From Myxococcales bacterium (GTDB taxonomy: Bacteria; Myxococcota_A; Polyangia; Polyangiales; Polyangiaceae), in contig JADJCA010000008.1 in the NCBI GenBank assembly GCA_016703425.1, forward strand, positions 124,001 to 188,000: 64,000 bases of DNA, in the 5' to 3' direction. Each line of letters begins with the position of its first letter. The first letter of the stretch is position 1. This document shows, piece after piece, positions 54,698 to 63,095 of this stretch. A program made the position numbers and the translations under genes. Below the pieces are notes generated by a model that did not search any database, was not told the origin of the DNA, and saw only the letters and a list, made by a program, of their open reading frames with translations.

Positions 54698-54713
54698 TTC
54701 ACCGCGCGTGCCC

Positions 54714-55949
54714 TCATCGCGCGACGCGGTAGAGCGCGTCGTCGTCCCACCGCGAGAAGTAGACGTACTCGTCGTCGAGCGCGAAGACGTCGGTCGCGCC
54801 GTCGAACTCGGCGAGCGCGTAGGCGGCGCCATCGGTCTCGCGGTACGCCATGAGCGGGGTATCTCCATTGCCGCACGGCCGGAGCGGATACACGGCGCCC
54901 TTTCCGTCGGCTCGTAGCGAAGGCACCCAGCCGTGCCCCGCGAGGAGGATGCTCCCCGTTGAAGCGCTGGCGCCAGCGCGCGGCGTTCGCCACAGATTGA
55001 AGTTCGTCGAAGCGCACGTCACTGGGTTCGAGTAGCGGAAGGTCACTCCGTAGAATGCGACGCTCGTGGCCACGAACGCGCTGTCAAAGCCACCAGCCCC
55101 CGTGGCACCAACGAGATTGGCCGTCGTCGGCGCCGCTAGCTTGGTCTCGTAGATCTTGCCATCGTAGAGGCCGAAGACCGCGTCACCTTCGAACGAGAGG
55201 AAGTCCAAACGACGACGAACTGGATCGGTCGTCAGCGCGGGAAACTCGGCCAATGTGCCGGAGTGGGTTCGTAGCCAAGTGCCGCTCGGGTAGTTGGCCA
55301 CGGCGAAGGCGACGTGAGTCGCGTTCGCGTTGAACGACTTGACGTCTTCGTAGGGCACGTCGCTGCTGATTCGTTCGTCGCTCCCCGCGTCGACGCCACC
55401 GATGGGCCGGCGATGGAGCGCACCTTCGCCAGCGCCGAGCAGGGCGAAGTAGATGTAGTCGCCCCCAACGCTCAGCTCGAGCGTATCGAAATGACCGTAG
55501 AGCTTCGGCCCGGGCACCGAGGTGGCGCTGCTCCCTGGGATCTTGCCGCTACGAAACAGCTCCGGCGCGCTGCTGGACTTGGGATAGTCGACCATGAAGA
55601 GCTGCGCACCAGCGACCGCAAGGGCAATGGGGCGATGGACCGTCGCGATCTTCTCCGGCTCGCACAAGCCGGCGGTGCACATGGCGCCGCGGCAATCGTG
55701 CCCCACCGCGCCGCAGTTCTTGGGGTCGCTCGCGAAGGCGGCGCCCGCATCAACCTCGGTGGTCTTGCCGGCGTCGGTCTTCCTTCCACCGTCGGGCTTG
55801 CGCGCCGAAGATGCGTCGGCGGCCTCTTCGTCGAAAGGCGCCGCATCGTGCGCACCTTCCCCCGGCACCGACGCGAGGTTCGCGCCGCCCCCAGTGCTAC
55901 AGGCGACGACCAGAGTGCTCAGCGATCCCCAAAAGACCAGCGCGCGCAT
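54714..55949 (-). CDS. Lipoprotein, probable beta-propeller
   Basis: The 411-residue protein starts at 55949 (MRALVFWGSLSTLVVAC lipobox), then an Asp/Ala/Lys linker and a Cys unit (NCGAVGHDCRGAMCTAGLC). The rest is a series of short beta segments of similar type (IALAVAGAQLFMVDYP, LELSVGGDYIYFALLG, DVFALDDEYVYFSRWDDDALYRV), as in propeller or NHL-like folds. Function unknown. Its 3' end faces the metalloprotease gene. Confidence 0.75.
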   Translation of the reverse strand: MRALVFWGSLSTLVVACSTGGGANLASVPGEGAHDAAPFDEEAADASSARKPDGGRKTDAGKTTEVDAGAAFASDPKNCGAVGHDCRGAMCTAGLCEPEKIATVHRPIALAVAGAQLFMVDYPKSSSAPELFRSGKIPGSSATSVPGPKLYGHFDTLELSVGGDYIYFALLGAGEGALHRRPIGGVDAGSDERISSDVPYEDVKSFNANATHVAFAVANYPSGTWLRTHSGTLAEFPALTTDPVRRRLDFLSFEGDAVFGLYDGKIYETKLAAPTTANLVGATGAGGFDSAFVATSVAFYGVTFRYSNPVTCASTNFNLWRTPRAGASASTGSILLAGHGWVPSLRADGKGAVYPLRPCGNGDTPLMAYRETDGAAYALAEFDGATDVFALDDEYVYFSRWDDDALYRVAR

Positions 55950-56046
55950 TAGGTCGAGTGGACGTTGCCGCGGGCGCGAACCATGCAAAGGCGTCGCGTT
56001 AGTCCCTTGAAGCCGTGCTTCGAACACGCAGGTCACGCACCGTCAA

Positions 56047-57393
56047 TCAGCGCGGCACACGCCCCCGTGTTCCGACGCCAAAGTACCGGTTCATCTGACT
56101 GATGGGGACGCCGGGATAATACTGGCCGTCCGTGTGCTGCGTGCGGGGGTGAAGGGAACGTTCCTGCCCATGGGGCGTGTCCGCCGAGATGGAAGCCCCG
56201 TGCGGGTTCCTGAGCAGCACCATCGTCTCGCCGGTTTCGGGATGACGATAGTGCCCAGCCACTTCGTAGACGTGGTTGCCGTAGATGCTGTGTTGATCGT
56301 TCCAGTCGTAGGCCGCGTGGCTCGTCACCGTCGTCGGTTGCGACGGGTCGCGCTGGTAGTCGACGACCGCTTGCCGCGCGCTCGTATCGCGGGCTCCGAG
56401 GCCGAGATGGTCGAAGACCTGCGCCGAGTTGAGTCCCTCCTGGTACCCCGTTGAGGCCTCGAGGCCGCGCAGCGTCTCGTCTCCGTTAGCGCCCTGCCCT
56501 GGCGCAGGCTGCGGCGCACCTTCGAGTCCGCGGAGGTACTCCTGCCCCGCAGGTGTGCGCGCCGTCGCGTTCAGCGTCGCGATGACGCCGCAATTGCCGA
56601 TGTCGTTTTGGTAGACGCGGGGCGGGCTAGCAGGGTCCTCGTGGTTGAGCGCCATGTCAGCGCGCGCGAGCGTCCGCTCTCGTTCCGTCGTGCCAGGACC
56701 GGCACCGCGGAGATCTTCAGGGGTGAACTGAACGGGCGCGGGAACCTCAGGCGTCGGGACCATGGCCCGGATGGCCGCTTCTGGATCGATCGGTGCGGCT
56801 GCCGGCGTCTCTCCCGATGACGCGCTTGGTGCTGCTGCCGCCGGCGCAGGCGTCTGCGGCTCTTCCGCCGCGTGAGGTTGGGCCTGCGCGCCCCAAGCTT
56901 CGTTCGCCGACTCCATCTCGTTCTGTGGCGCTTCCGTTGGCGATGCGCCCGCTGCCCCGGCCTCTGGCGTGGCCCAGGTGTCGTTCGCAGACTCCATTTC
57001 GTTCTGCCCCGAATACGCGGAGCTCTGCCCGCCCGGCGCCTCCCCGCCCGGTGCCTCGCCTCCGGGCGTCTCACCCCCAGGCGCACCGCCGCCCGCATCG
57101 AAGCTCTCGGCCGGTTCGGCGCTAGAGGCGTCGTAGCCGGCGGGCTCGTTGCTCGTGTCGGCGGGGGCGGCCGCGGCGTCTTCATCCTCGCCGCCGTGGA
57201 CAAGGTCGAGCCACGAGACGTCTCGAAACAGGGAAGCAGGCGCGAAGGTCGGACGGCTGTGCATGCGTAACGAAGGAGCAAGGAGGATGCCCGTGGGGCG
57301 CGACGCCTCTTCGAAGGATCGCGGCGCAATGGCCGCCACTTTGCGCGTGGATCGACGCTTCCCCGCTTGGAACGAGGTGTTCGCAGCGGCCAT
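56047..57393 (-). CDS. Calpain-like cysteine protease with twin short N-terminal motifs
   Basis: The 448-residue protein has no signal peptide. The C-terminal domain carries the calpain (C2) triad: QNDIGNCGVIATL with Cys 268, YGNHVYEVAGHY with His 374, and VLLRNPHGAS with Asn 396. The N-terminal part is low-complexity (GGEAPGGEAP) and holds two copies of a short motif, QNEMESANDTW (130-140) and QNEMESANEAW (157-167), in a Pro/Ala-rich linker. These could be inhibitory or targeting elements. The start is taken at the ATG at 57393; an upstream GTG is less likely. Its 5' end is divergent from the small gene at 57482. Confidence 0.8.
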   Translation of the reverse strand: MAAANTSFQAGKRRSTRKVAAIAPRSFEEASRPTGILLAPSLRMHSRPTFAPASLFRDVSWLDLVHGGEDEDAAAAPADTSNEPAGYDASSAEPAESFDAGGGAPGGETPGGEAPGGEAPGGQSSAYSGQNEMESANDTWATPEAGAAGASPTEAPQNEMESANEAWGAQAQPHAAEEPQTPAPAAAAPSASSGETPAAAPIDPEAAIRAMVPTPEVPAPVQFTPEDLRGAGPGTTERERTLARADMALNHEDPASPPRVYQNDIGNCGVIATLNATARTPAGQEYLRGLEGAPQPAPGQGANGDETLRGLEASTGYQEGLNSAQVFDHLGLGARDTSARQAVVDYQRDPSQPTTVTSHAAYDWNDQHSIYGNHVYEVAGHYRHPETGETMVLLRNPHGASISADTPHGQERSLHPRTQHTDGQYYPGVPISQMNRYFGVGTRGRVPR

Positions 57394-57481
57394 CGCCGTT
57401 CGCGGGCGCTCTCTTTGCGTAGGGTTCTGCTGCGAGGGGTTCGCCTCGACGACGGACACGGCCTACACTCACGTTGCGCCC

Positions 57482-57907
57482 ATGAGCCCCCAGCGTCCGA
57501 CTCGACTCCGTAGCGCCGCCTTGAAGGCGGCGCCTCGTTGGACGTGGGTCAACCAGGCGCTTGCGGCGCTGCTCCTTCTCTTCACCGCGACCCTGCTGGC
57601 GCCGTCGCGGGCGCACATCGCGGCGATCGTCTCGCCGGCATCGACCGTTGATGCAGGAGCGGCACGCGAGCAATGCGCCGCGGCGCGCCGCGCCGATGAT
57701 GCGCGCTTGGGCCTCCGCGCCCAGGACCGCGGACCTGACCGTCGCGACGGCCGAGGACCTGCCGACGAGACTTCAGCGACCGCGACGCTCTTCGTACGCC
57801 GGCCAGAGGGCCCGTCGACACTCGCGCCGAGCGGCACGCCTTCGCAACACGTGTTCGCGTGGCCACCGGGAGGCGCACGCGCGCTCCTGATGGTCTTCCA
57901 CATTTGA
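57482..57907 (+). CDS. Possible membrane-anchored hypothetical protein
   Basis: A 141-residue frame starts at the ATG at 57482 with one hydrophobic segment near residue 22-45 (VNQALAALLLLFTATLLAP). The rest is Arg/Ala/Asp-rich, partly like low-complexity sequence. It is divergent from the calpain-like gene. Coding is only moderately supported. Confidence 0.45.
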   Translation: MSPQRPTRLRSAALKAAPRWTWVNQALAALLLLFTATLLAPSRAHIAAIVSPASTVDAGAAREQCAAARRADDARLGLRAQDRGPDRRDGRGPADETSATATLFVRRPEGPSTLAPSGTPSQHVFAWPPGGARALLMVFHI

Positions 57908-58001
57908 CGAGACCTCTCCTCAACCCATTGCCCTGAATCGCTGAGCGTTGCTCGGCAGAGGACACGCACGCGTCCCTTGGACGCGGCAGAAGAGGTCTGT
58001 C

Positions 58002-58160
58002 ATGAACAAAGCCTCCATTGGCTGGATTGTCTTTTTGTTCGCCGCCGTCGGCGCGGCGCTGATCGGTGTAAGGACCGCGAACGCCGGCGCTCCGTACGGT
58101 TACCCGCTGCTCGCGCTGGGTGTGGTTGGCGTCGTCATTAGCCACCGAGGTCTTCGGTGA
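58002..58160 (+). CDS. Small two-TM membrane protein, 52 residues
   Basis: The protein starts MNKASIGWIVFLFAAVG and has two hydrophobic segments separated by TANAGAPYGYP. The stop overlaps the next start as GTGA, so the two small genes are coupled. No family recognised. Confidence 0.6.
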   Translation: MNKASIGWIVFLFAAVGAALIGVRTANAGAPYGYPLLALGVVGVVISHRGLR

Positions 58161-58690
58161 AAGGCCCGACTACGAAGGGGCGGAGTGCTCGACCGGAAGA
58201 CGCGCACCGCGTCAACGCGAAGCGCCTCCGCGCCCAGGAGCGACGAGCGTTTCGTGCGGCGCTGGTGCTCTGCGTCGCTGCCGCCGCCGCGGTCTGCGCG
58301 CTTATCCGCGACCCGTGGGCGCTGATGCTGGTCAGCGCGCCGCTAGGCGCTGGCTTGCTCTTGGCAACGTACGCGCGCCGGGCGCTTGAACGCGCCCACC
58401 GACTCGAGCTCCGGGTGTCGGCCAAAGACGCGGTCCGCTCCGTGTTCTTGCCGATCACGGTCGGCGGGGCGCCGGTCATCTTCGTCGATGCCGGTGCGAC
58501 CGAACCCGACGCTTCAGAATCGCTGCGAGCAGCGTCGGGCGGGTGGCTAAGCGCTGTTCCGAAAGCGGTGGTCCTCGTGCTCGCGGTCGTGTGCGCGGGC
58601 CTCCTGCTTTCACTCGGCGAGCGCGGGACGGCCGACGCTGATCCGTGCAACGCCATTCGGGGCCCGCTCAGCGCACCACGCGGCCCCTAA
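58157..58690 (+). CDS. Membrane protein with three TM segments
   Basis: The 177-residue protein starts at a GTG at 58157 overlapping the previous stop. It has a basic N-terminus (TKGRSARPEDAHR) and three hydrophobic segments (AALVLCVAAAAAVCALI, LMLVSAPLGAGLLLATY, VVLVLAVVCAGLLLSLG). Function unknown. It forms a two-gene unit with 58002..58160. Confidence 0.65.
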   Translation: MKGPTTKGRSARPEDAHRVNAKRLRAQERRAFRAALVLCVAAAAAVCALIRDPWALMLVSAPLGAGLLLATYARRALERAHRLELRVSAKDAVRSVFLPITVGGAPVIFVDAGATEPDASESLRAASGGWLSAVPKAVVLVLAVVCAGLLLSLGERGTADADPCNAIRGPLSAPRGP

Positions 58691-58923
58691 CGCGACGCTA
58701 GAGCGGGCGCGACGGCGACGATGCGCCAAGCACCAACACGGCGAGGGAGCGCGCGGGGGCACGCCTCCACAGTCCGCTGCCGTCCAAACGCGCTCGCGTG
58801 AGTCCACGAGGCACCGGCGAGGTCCATCGGGACGCCGAGTCCGCCGGGACGCCGCCGTTTTTCCAGCGAAACACGACAGCCCAGCGTGGCACATCGGCTG
58901 CAGTGTTCGTCCGCGAGGCCCCC

Positions 58924-59694
58924 ATGAACCTGACGTCTCTCTCGTTCTGCTTCGCCATGCCGCTCCTCGCGAGCGCCGTTGGATGTTCGAGCGCTGCGCC
59001 GAGCAGCAGCGATACGGCGCCCCTCACCGGCGGCCAACGCGCTCCGGCGTCCGAGCCGGCGCCACCGCCTGTCGTTGCGCAGCTGCCGGGAGTGGCCACG
59101 CCGCCCAAACCAGCCGCCCCACCGAGCAAGTTCCCGCATTGCGCGTCCAACGACCACGCCCTCGCGGCGGCGAACGCGCGGGTCGTGGCGCATCGTGCCG
59201 CTTGCAGCAGCGAGGAGATCGCGTTGGCGAGCGGAAGCTGGACGTACACGGAGGCCTCCTTCCACGAGGAGAAGCAAGAGCTTCAGTTCGCGTTCCTCGC
59301 CGGTATCGGGGCAGCGTGTCAGGCGTGCATCGAAGAAGCCACGAGTGTCGCTGCGCCAGCCGCGCCGACGCCGCCCTTTGCGGCGGGCTCGGAGGTGAAC
59401 CCCTACCCGTGCATCGCAGCGCGCACCGATCTCGGATGCGCCACCAAGATCGCCGAACAGCGCGAATGCTTCCAGAGCGACTGCGGCGCGTGCCTCGACG
59501 CCAACGAATGGGGCGCGTGCGTTGACGACGCCATCGCGCGCGGCGCGTGCGTGAAGGTCCCAACCGACTGCAAGACGGCCTTCGAACAGTCGAACGCGAG
59601 CCAGTGCCTCTACGGCGCCAAGGCAGACGAGCTCCTCGTCAGCGCGGCCATCGCGCAGACGACGTTCATCGCCGAAACGCTTTGCGGGCCGTAA
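58924..59694 (+). CDS. Cys-rich lipoprotein
   Basis: The 256-residue protein starts at 58924 with lipobox SAVGC followed by SSA. A Pro/Ala linker leads to a Cys-rich domain: HCASNDHALAAANARVV, AACQACIEE, GCATKIAEQRECFQSDCGAC and GACVKVPTDCK. Disulfide bonding is likely. No family is recognised. Confidence 0.75.
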   Translation: MNLTSLSFCFAMPLLASAVGCSSAAPSSSDTAPLTGGQRAPASEPAPPPVVAQLPGVATPPKPAAPPSKFPHCASNDHALAAANARVVAHRAACSSEEIALASGSWTYTEASFHEEKQELQFAFLAGIGAACQACIEEATSVAAPAAPTPPFAAGSEVNPYPCIAARTDLGCATKIAEQRECFQSDCGACLDANEWGACVDDAIARGACVKVPTDCKTAFEQSNASQCLYGAKADELLVSAAIAQTTFIAETLCGP

Positions 59695-59775
59695 GGTCAC
59701 CATGGGGTGGACGCTCTCGCGAGGCTTTTACCCGCGGCGCGGGGAGACCCCGCGAGCCCCGCCGTATGACGCTGC

Positions 59776-60702
59776 ATGCAATTCCGCCTCGCGCACGTCG
59801 CTCTGGTCGCTTTCAGCGTGGCGTCCTTGGTCGCGTGTGGCGCGTCGACGGATGAGCCGGAAGGCGTCGCGGCCGAGTCTTCGGACGCGCTCGTGGTTCC
59901 CGCAGCGGCTCGCGTCGGGAGCCTGCACGCAGGTGAGTCGATCACCGTCCTGTACACGGGAACGCCGCGCTATCGCGCGTACAGCTTCGTGGCTGCCGCC
60001 GGCGACGCCATCGTCGCCACGGCCCAGTCGACCGACGGTGACACGGTCTTGTGGCTCACCAACGCCTCCTTCTCGACGCTCGCGAAGAATGACGACGAGG
60101 GCGCCGGTCTGCCGAACGCACGCATCACCCGAACGCTGAAGAACGCAGGGACATACTGGCTCGTGATCAGCGAGGCGAAACGCAAAAGCGCCACCCTCAC
60201 GGTCTCGCTCGCGCGCACGAATCCAGTGCCCGTCGTGTCACCGGGTGCGCCTTCGCCCGCCCTCACCTTTAACGCTTGCCCGAACAACCTCGGCAACGAC
60301 TGCGTCACGCTGGCGGGTCTCTGCTACGACGCGTACGCCTGCCCGGTGCAAGGGTTTCTCGACGTGCAAGACCACTCGGGTGGCACGTTTCACTATGACG
60401 GCCAGTCGCTGTGGCCGCTCGAGAACCAGACGACGAGCGGCACGATGGCGGCCGACGAGACCAACCAGGTCTTCTTCCGAGAGCGCCACTCGGTCGCCGT
60501 GGACGGGCAAGAGCACGGCATCGCCACGACCTTGCGGCACAACGACGTCTTCACGACCGCCACCAGAACGCCGACCGGCCTCGACTTGAAGGTTCGCTAC
60601 GTGCCGGTGGCGAGCGGCTACTACCAGAACGGCGCGACCTGCAGCCGACCCCGCACGCGGGGCGTCGGCGGTTATTGCACTTTCCACGCAACGCTGCCGT
60701 GA
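59776..60702 (+). CDS. Lipoprotein with PPC-like domain
   Basis: The 308-residue protein has lipobox LVACG and a beta domain resembling bacterial pre-peptidase C-terminal (PPC) units: YRAYSFVAAAGDAIVATAQST and TRTLKNAGTYWLVISEAKR. Its C-terminal half has Cys pairs (ACPNNLGNDC, CYDAYACPVQ). These modules are common in secreted myxobacterial proteins. No catalytic site is seen. Confidence 0.75.
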   Translation: MQFRLAHVALVAFSVASLVACGASTDEPEGVAAESSDALVVPAAARVGSLHAGESITVLYTGTPRYRAYSFVAAAGDAIVATAQSTDGDTVLWLTNASFSTLAKNDDEGAGLPNARITRTLKNAGTYWLVISEAKRKSATLTVSLARTNPVPVVSPGAPSPALTFNACPNNLGNDCVTLAGLCYDAYACPVQGFLDVQDHSGGTFHYDGQSLWPLENQTTSGTMAADETNQVFFRERHSVAVDGQEHGIATTLRHNDVFTTATRTPTGLDLKVRYVPVASGYYQNGATCSRPRTRGVGGYCTFHATLP

Positions 60703-60743
60703 CGCTCGGCGCCTCGGGCAGAGAACCTTGAGGGCTTCAAGCG

Positions 60744-62912
60744 CTACTGGCAGCCGTTCGCGCAGGACTGCGTGGGGCCGCAGGCGATGCCGCAGCCCAG
60801 GCAATTTTTCGGGTCCTTGGTGATGTCGACGCAGGCGCCAGCGCCGCAACAACGGCCCACGGCGTCACCCGCCAGGAAGCACGGGGCACCGGCGCTCGCC
60901 GGGGCACACGTCGGAACGGCGCACCGCGAAAGGCGGCACTCGGCTCCGCTTCCGCACCCCTTGTTGCACTGCCCGCAGTGCGTCTCGTCGCTCTTCGTGT
61001 CGACGCAGGCGCCGCCGCAGCAGACGCCGAAGACGGCGCCAACGCGGCACACGCGCTGATTTGTCACGCCCGCGCAGCTCGTCACGGCGCAGGCGCCATC
61101 GATGCAGCTCTCCCCGGAGCCGCAGGTCCTTCCGCACGAACCGCAGTTGAATTCGTCCGTGTCGACGTCGACGCACGCGCCCCCGCAGCAGAGCTTCGAC
61201 TCGCCGCCGGCCAAGTCACAGTGCGCGCCTTGATGTCCGGCGGAGCAGAGGCCCGAGGCGCCGCTGCACTTGCCGCCCTGGCACGATTGACCCGCGGGGC
61301 AGCGAACGCCGCAGCCGCCGCAGTTGTTCGCATCGCCTTTGAGGTCTTGGCAGCTGCTGGAGAAGAAGTTGTCGCAACAGGCGCCAAGACCGCCGCTGGT
61401 GGCCGCGCAAAAGCCGCCCATGGGCCCCGCTTGGCAAGCCGCAACGCACGTACCGTCGACGCACTGCTGTCCGCCGAAACACCCTCCCGAGGGGCACGCG
61501 TGCGGCGTGGGCATGCATTGACCACCGGCGCACAGTCCGCTCGCGCACGCGTTGCCACACGTTCCACAAGAGTCCTTGTCTTGATTGACGTCGACGCATT
61601 CGCCGTTGCAGCACGTACCGAAGGTCCCCCTTGACGTCCGGCCAAAGGCGCACGCGCCACCGTTGGCGCCGGGCGCGCACGTCGCCCGCAGGCATCGACC
61701 GGCGTTGCAGGTGCGCCCCGCCGGACACTCGGTCGAGTCGGTGCAAAAGACAGCGGCTCCCTTCGCGTCGGCGCAGATGCCGTCGGCGCGACAGGTCGAG
61801 CCGCTCTTGCAGCCCGCACCGCACTGACCGCAGCTATCGGCGCTCCGCGCTTCGATGCACGCGCTATCGCAACAGACTCCGCTCTTACCGCTCGGCAAGT
61901 TGCACGCAACGCCGCTGTTGCCGACGGCGCACGTCACCTTCGCCTGGCAATAGCCCGCGCTGCACCACTCACCGGCGGCGCAGGTCGCGCCACACGTTCC
62001 GCAGTGGTTGGCGTCGGAGCGGAGGTCGACGCAACCGCCGCCGCAACACGCGCCCCGTGCGCTGCCACCGAGCGCGCACGCGTAGCCCTCTTCCGCGGCG
62101 CCGCTGCAGGCCGTCTGCTCGCAACGCCCTGTGTGCGCTGAACACGTGGTGCCGGAAGGACACGGCGGCGACGACGCGACGCTGCACCACACGGGGCCGC
62201 CGGCGTCGCCCTTGCACTGAGCGTTGCTGCAGGTCACGCCGACGGGGCACGCCGCGCCGCATGCGCCGCATGCGCCGCAATGATTCGCCTCCGCGTTGAC
62301 GTCTTTGCACACGCCCCCGCAACATTCGCCGAAGAACGAGCCTTGGCCGAGGCACCTCGCGCCACCGGGCGCTCCGGTGCAATCCGCAAGCACGCAGCTC
62401 CCGTTGATGCAGCCGAAGCCCGGATCACACGCGTGGCCGCACGTTCCGCAGTGAAGAGCGCTCGTTTGCAGATCGGTGCATTGAGCCTCGCCGCAGCAGC
62501 CGCCGATGTTGCCGTCGGCCGTGTAACAGGACGCGCGCCCTGGTTTGCACCGAGTGCCGAGGCACCCCGTGAGGCCGCACGTCTCCTTGTCTTCGCACTT
62601 CTCGCTGCAGCGGCGGCAGTGTTCCTTTTCGTAGCGAGAGACGCACACGCCTCCGCAGCAAATGCCGTCGTCCCCGTCGAGCGCGCAGGCTTTGTTGTCG
62701 AACGCACCTTTGCAGGTTCCCTCGCCAGCGCCGCCGTCCTTCTTCTTGACGCCAGCATCGGAGGAGAGTGGCGCCGTCGCGTCGCCGGGCGCCGCGGCGG
62801 GCGCGCTCGCGTCTTCAAGTGATGACGGCTCGCCGGTAGACGTCGACTGCGTTTCGCAGGCCGCAAGGCACGCGACGATGAGCGCGACGAGCACGAGCAG
62901 GTGCTTCCACAT
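60744..62912 (-). CDS. Lipoprotein of tandem Cys-rich CCGGxCVDxxxDxxHCGxCG repeats
   Basis: The 722-residue protein starts at 62912 (MWKHLLVLVALIVACLAAC) with GAGGGA upstream. About ten to twelve units of the pattern CCGGxCVDxxxDxxxCGxCGxxCxxGxxC, such as CGGACVDVDTDEFNCGSCG, fill nearly the whole mature region. Each unit is about 60 residues and must form several disulfides. Such proteins are sometimes mislabelled by automatic pipelines; I assign no enzyme activity. It may be a surface stalk or metal-rich repeat protein. Confidence 0.85.
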   Translation of the reverse strand: MWKHLLVLVALIVACLAACETQSTSTGEPSSLEDASAPAAAPGDATAPLSSDAGVKKKDGGAGEGTCKGAFDNKACALDGDDGICCGGVCVSRYEKEHCRRCSEKCEDKETCGLTGCLGTRCKPGRASCYTADGNIGGCCGEAQCTDLQTSALHCGTCGHACDPGFGCINGSCVLADCTGAPGGARCLGQGSFFGECCGGVCKDVNAEANHCGACGACGAACPVGVTCSNAQCKGDAGGPVWCSVASSPPCPSGTTCSAHTGRCEQTACSGAAEEGYACALGGSARGACCGGGCVDLRSDANHCGTCGATCAAGEWCSAGYCQAKVTCAVGNSGVACNLPSGKSGVCCDSACIEARSADSCGQCGAGCKSGSTCRADGICADAKGAAVFCTDSTECPAGRTCNAGRCLRATCAPGANGGACAFGRTSRGTFGTCCNGECVDVNQDKDSCGTCGNACASGLCAGGQCMPTPHACPSGGCFGGQQCVDGTCVAACQAGPMGGFCAATSGGLGACCDNFFSSSCQDLKGDANNCGGCGVRCPAGQSCQGGKCSGASGLCSAGHQGAHCDLAGGESKLCCGGACVDVDTDEFNCGSCGRTCGSGESCIDGACAVTSCAGVTNQRVCRVGAVFGVCCGGACVDTKSDETHCGQCNKGCGSGAECRLSRCAVPTCAPASAGAPCFLAGDAVGRCCGAGACVDITKDPKNCLGCGIACGPTQSCANGCQ

Positions 62913-63095
62913 TTTGGGTTCCCTCAAGCGAAGCGTTGCGTGGACGGCACCTTGATGCGCCGCTGGCGCGAAAGGTTCACCCGAGGAGAGGGAGTAATCG
63001 GCCTAGCCACACCGACGACGGACGCGGCATCGGTGGGCTCCGGTTCGCACCTGTCGCGCCTGGGCACGCGACGGCGCTTCGCGTATGGGTTGACG

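Noticed and set aside
60744..62912. Possible enzyme such as tryptophan synthase, a label sometimes given to similar Cys-repeat proteins
   Set aside because: The sequence is all disulfide-type repeats with no TIM-barrel or PLP features.
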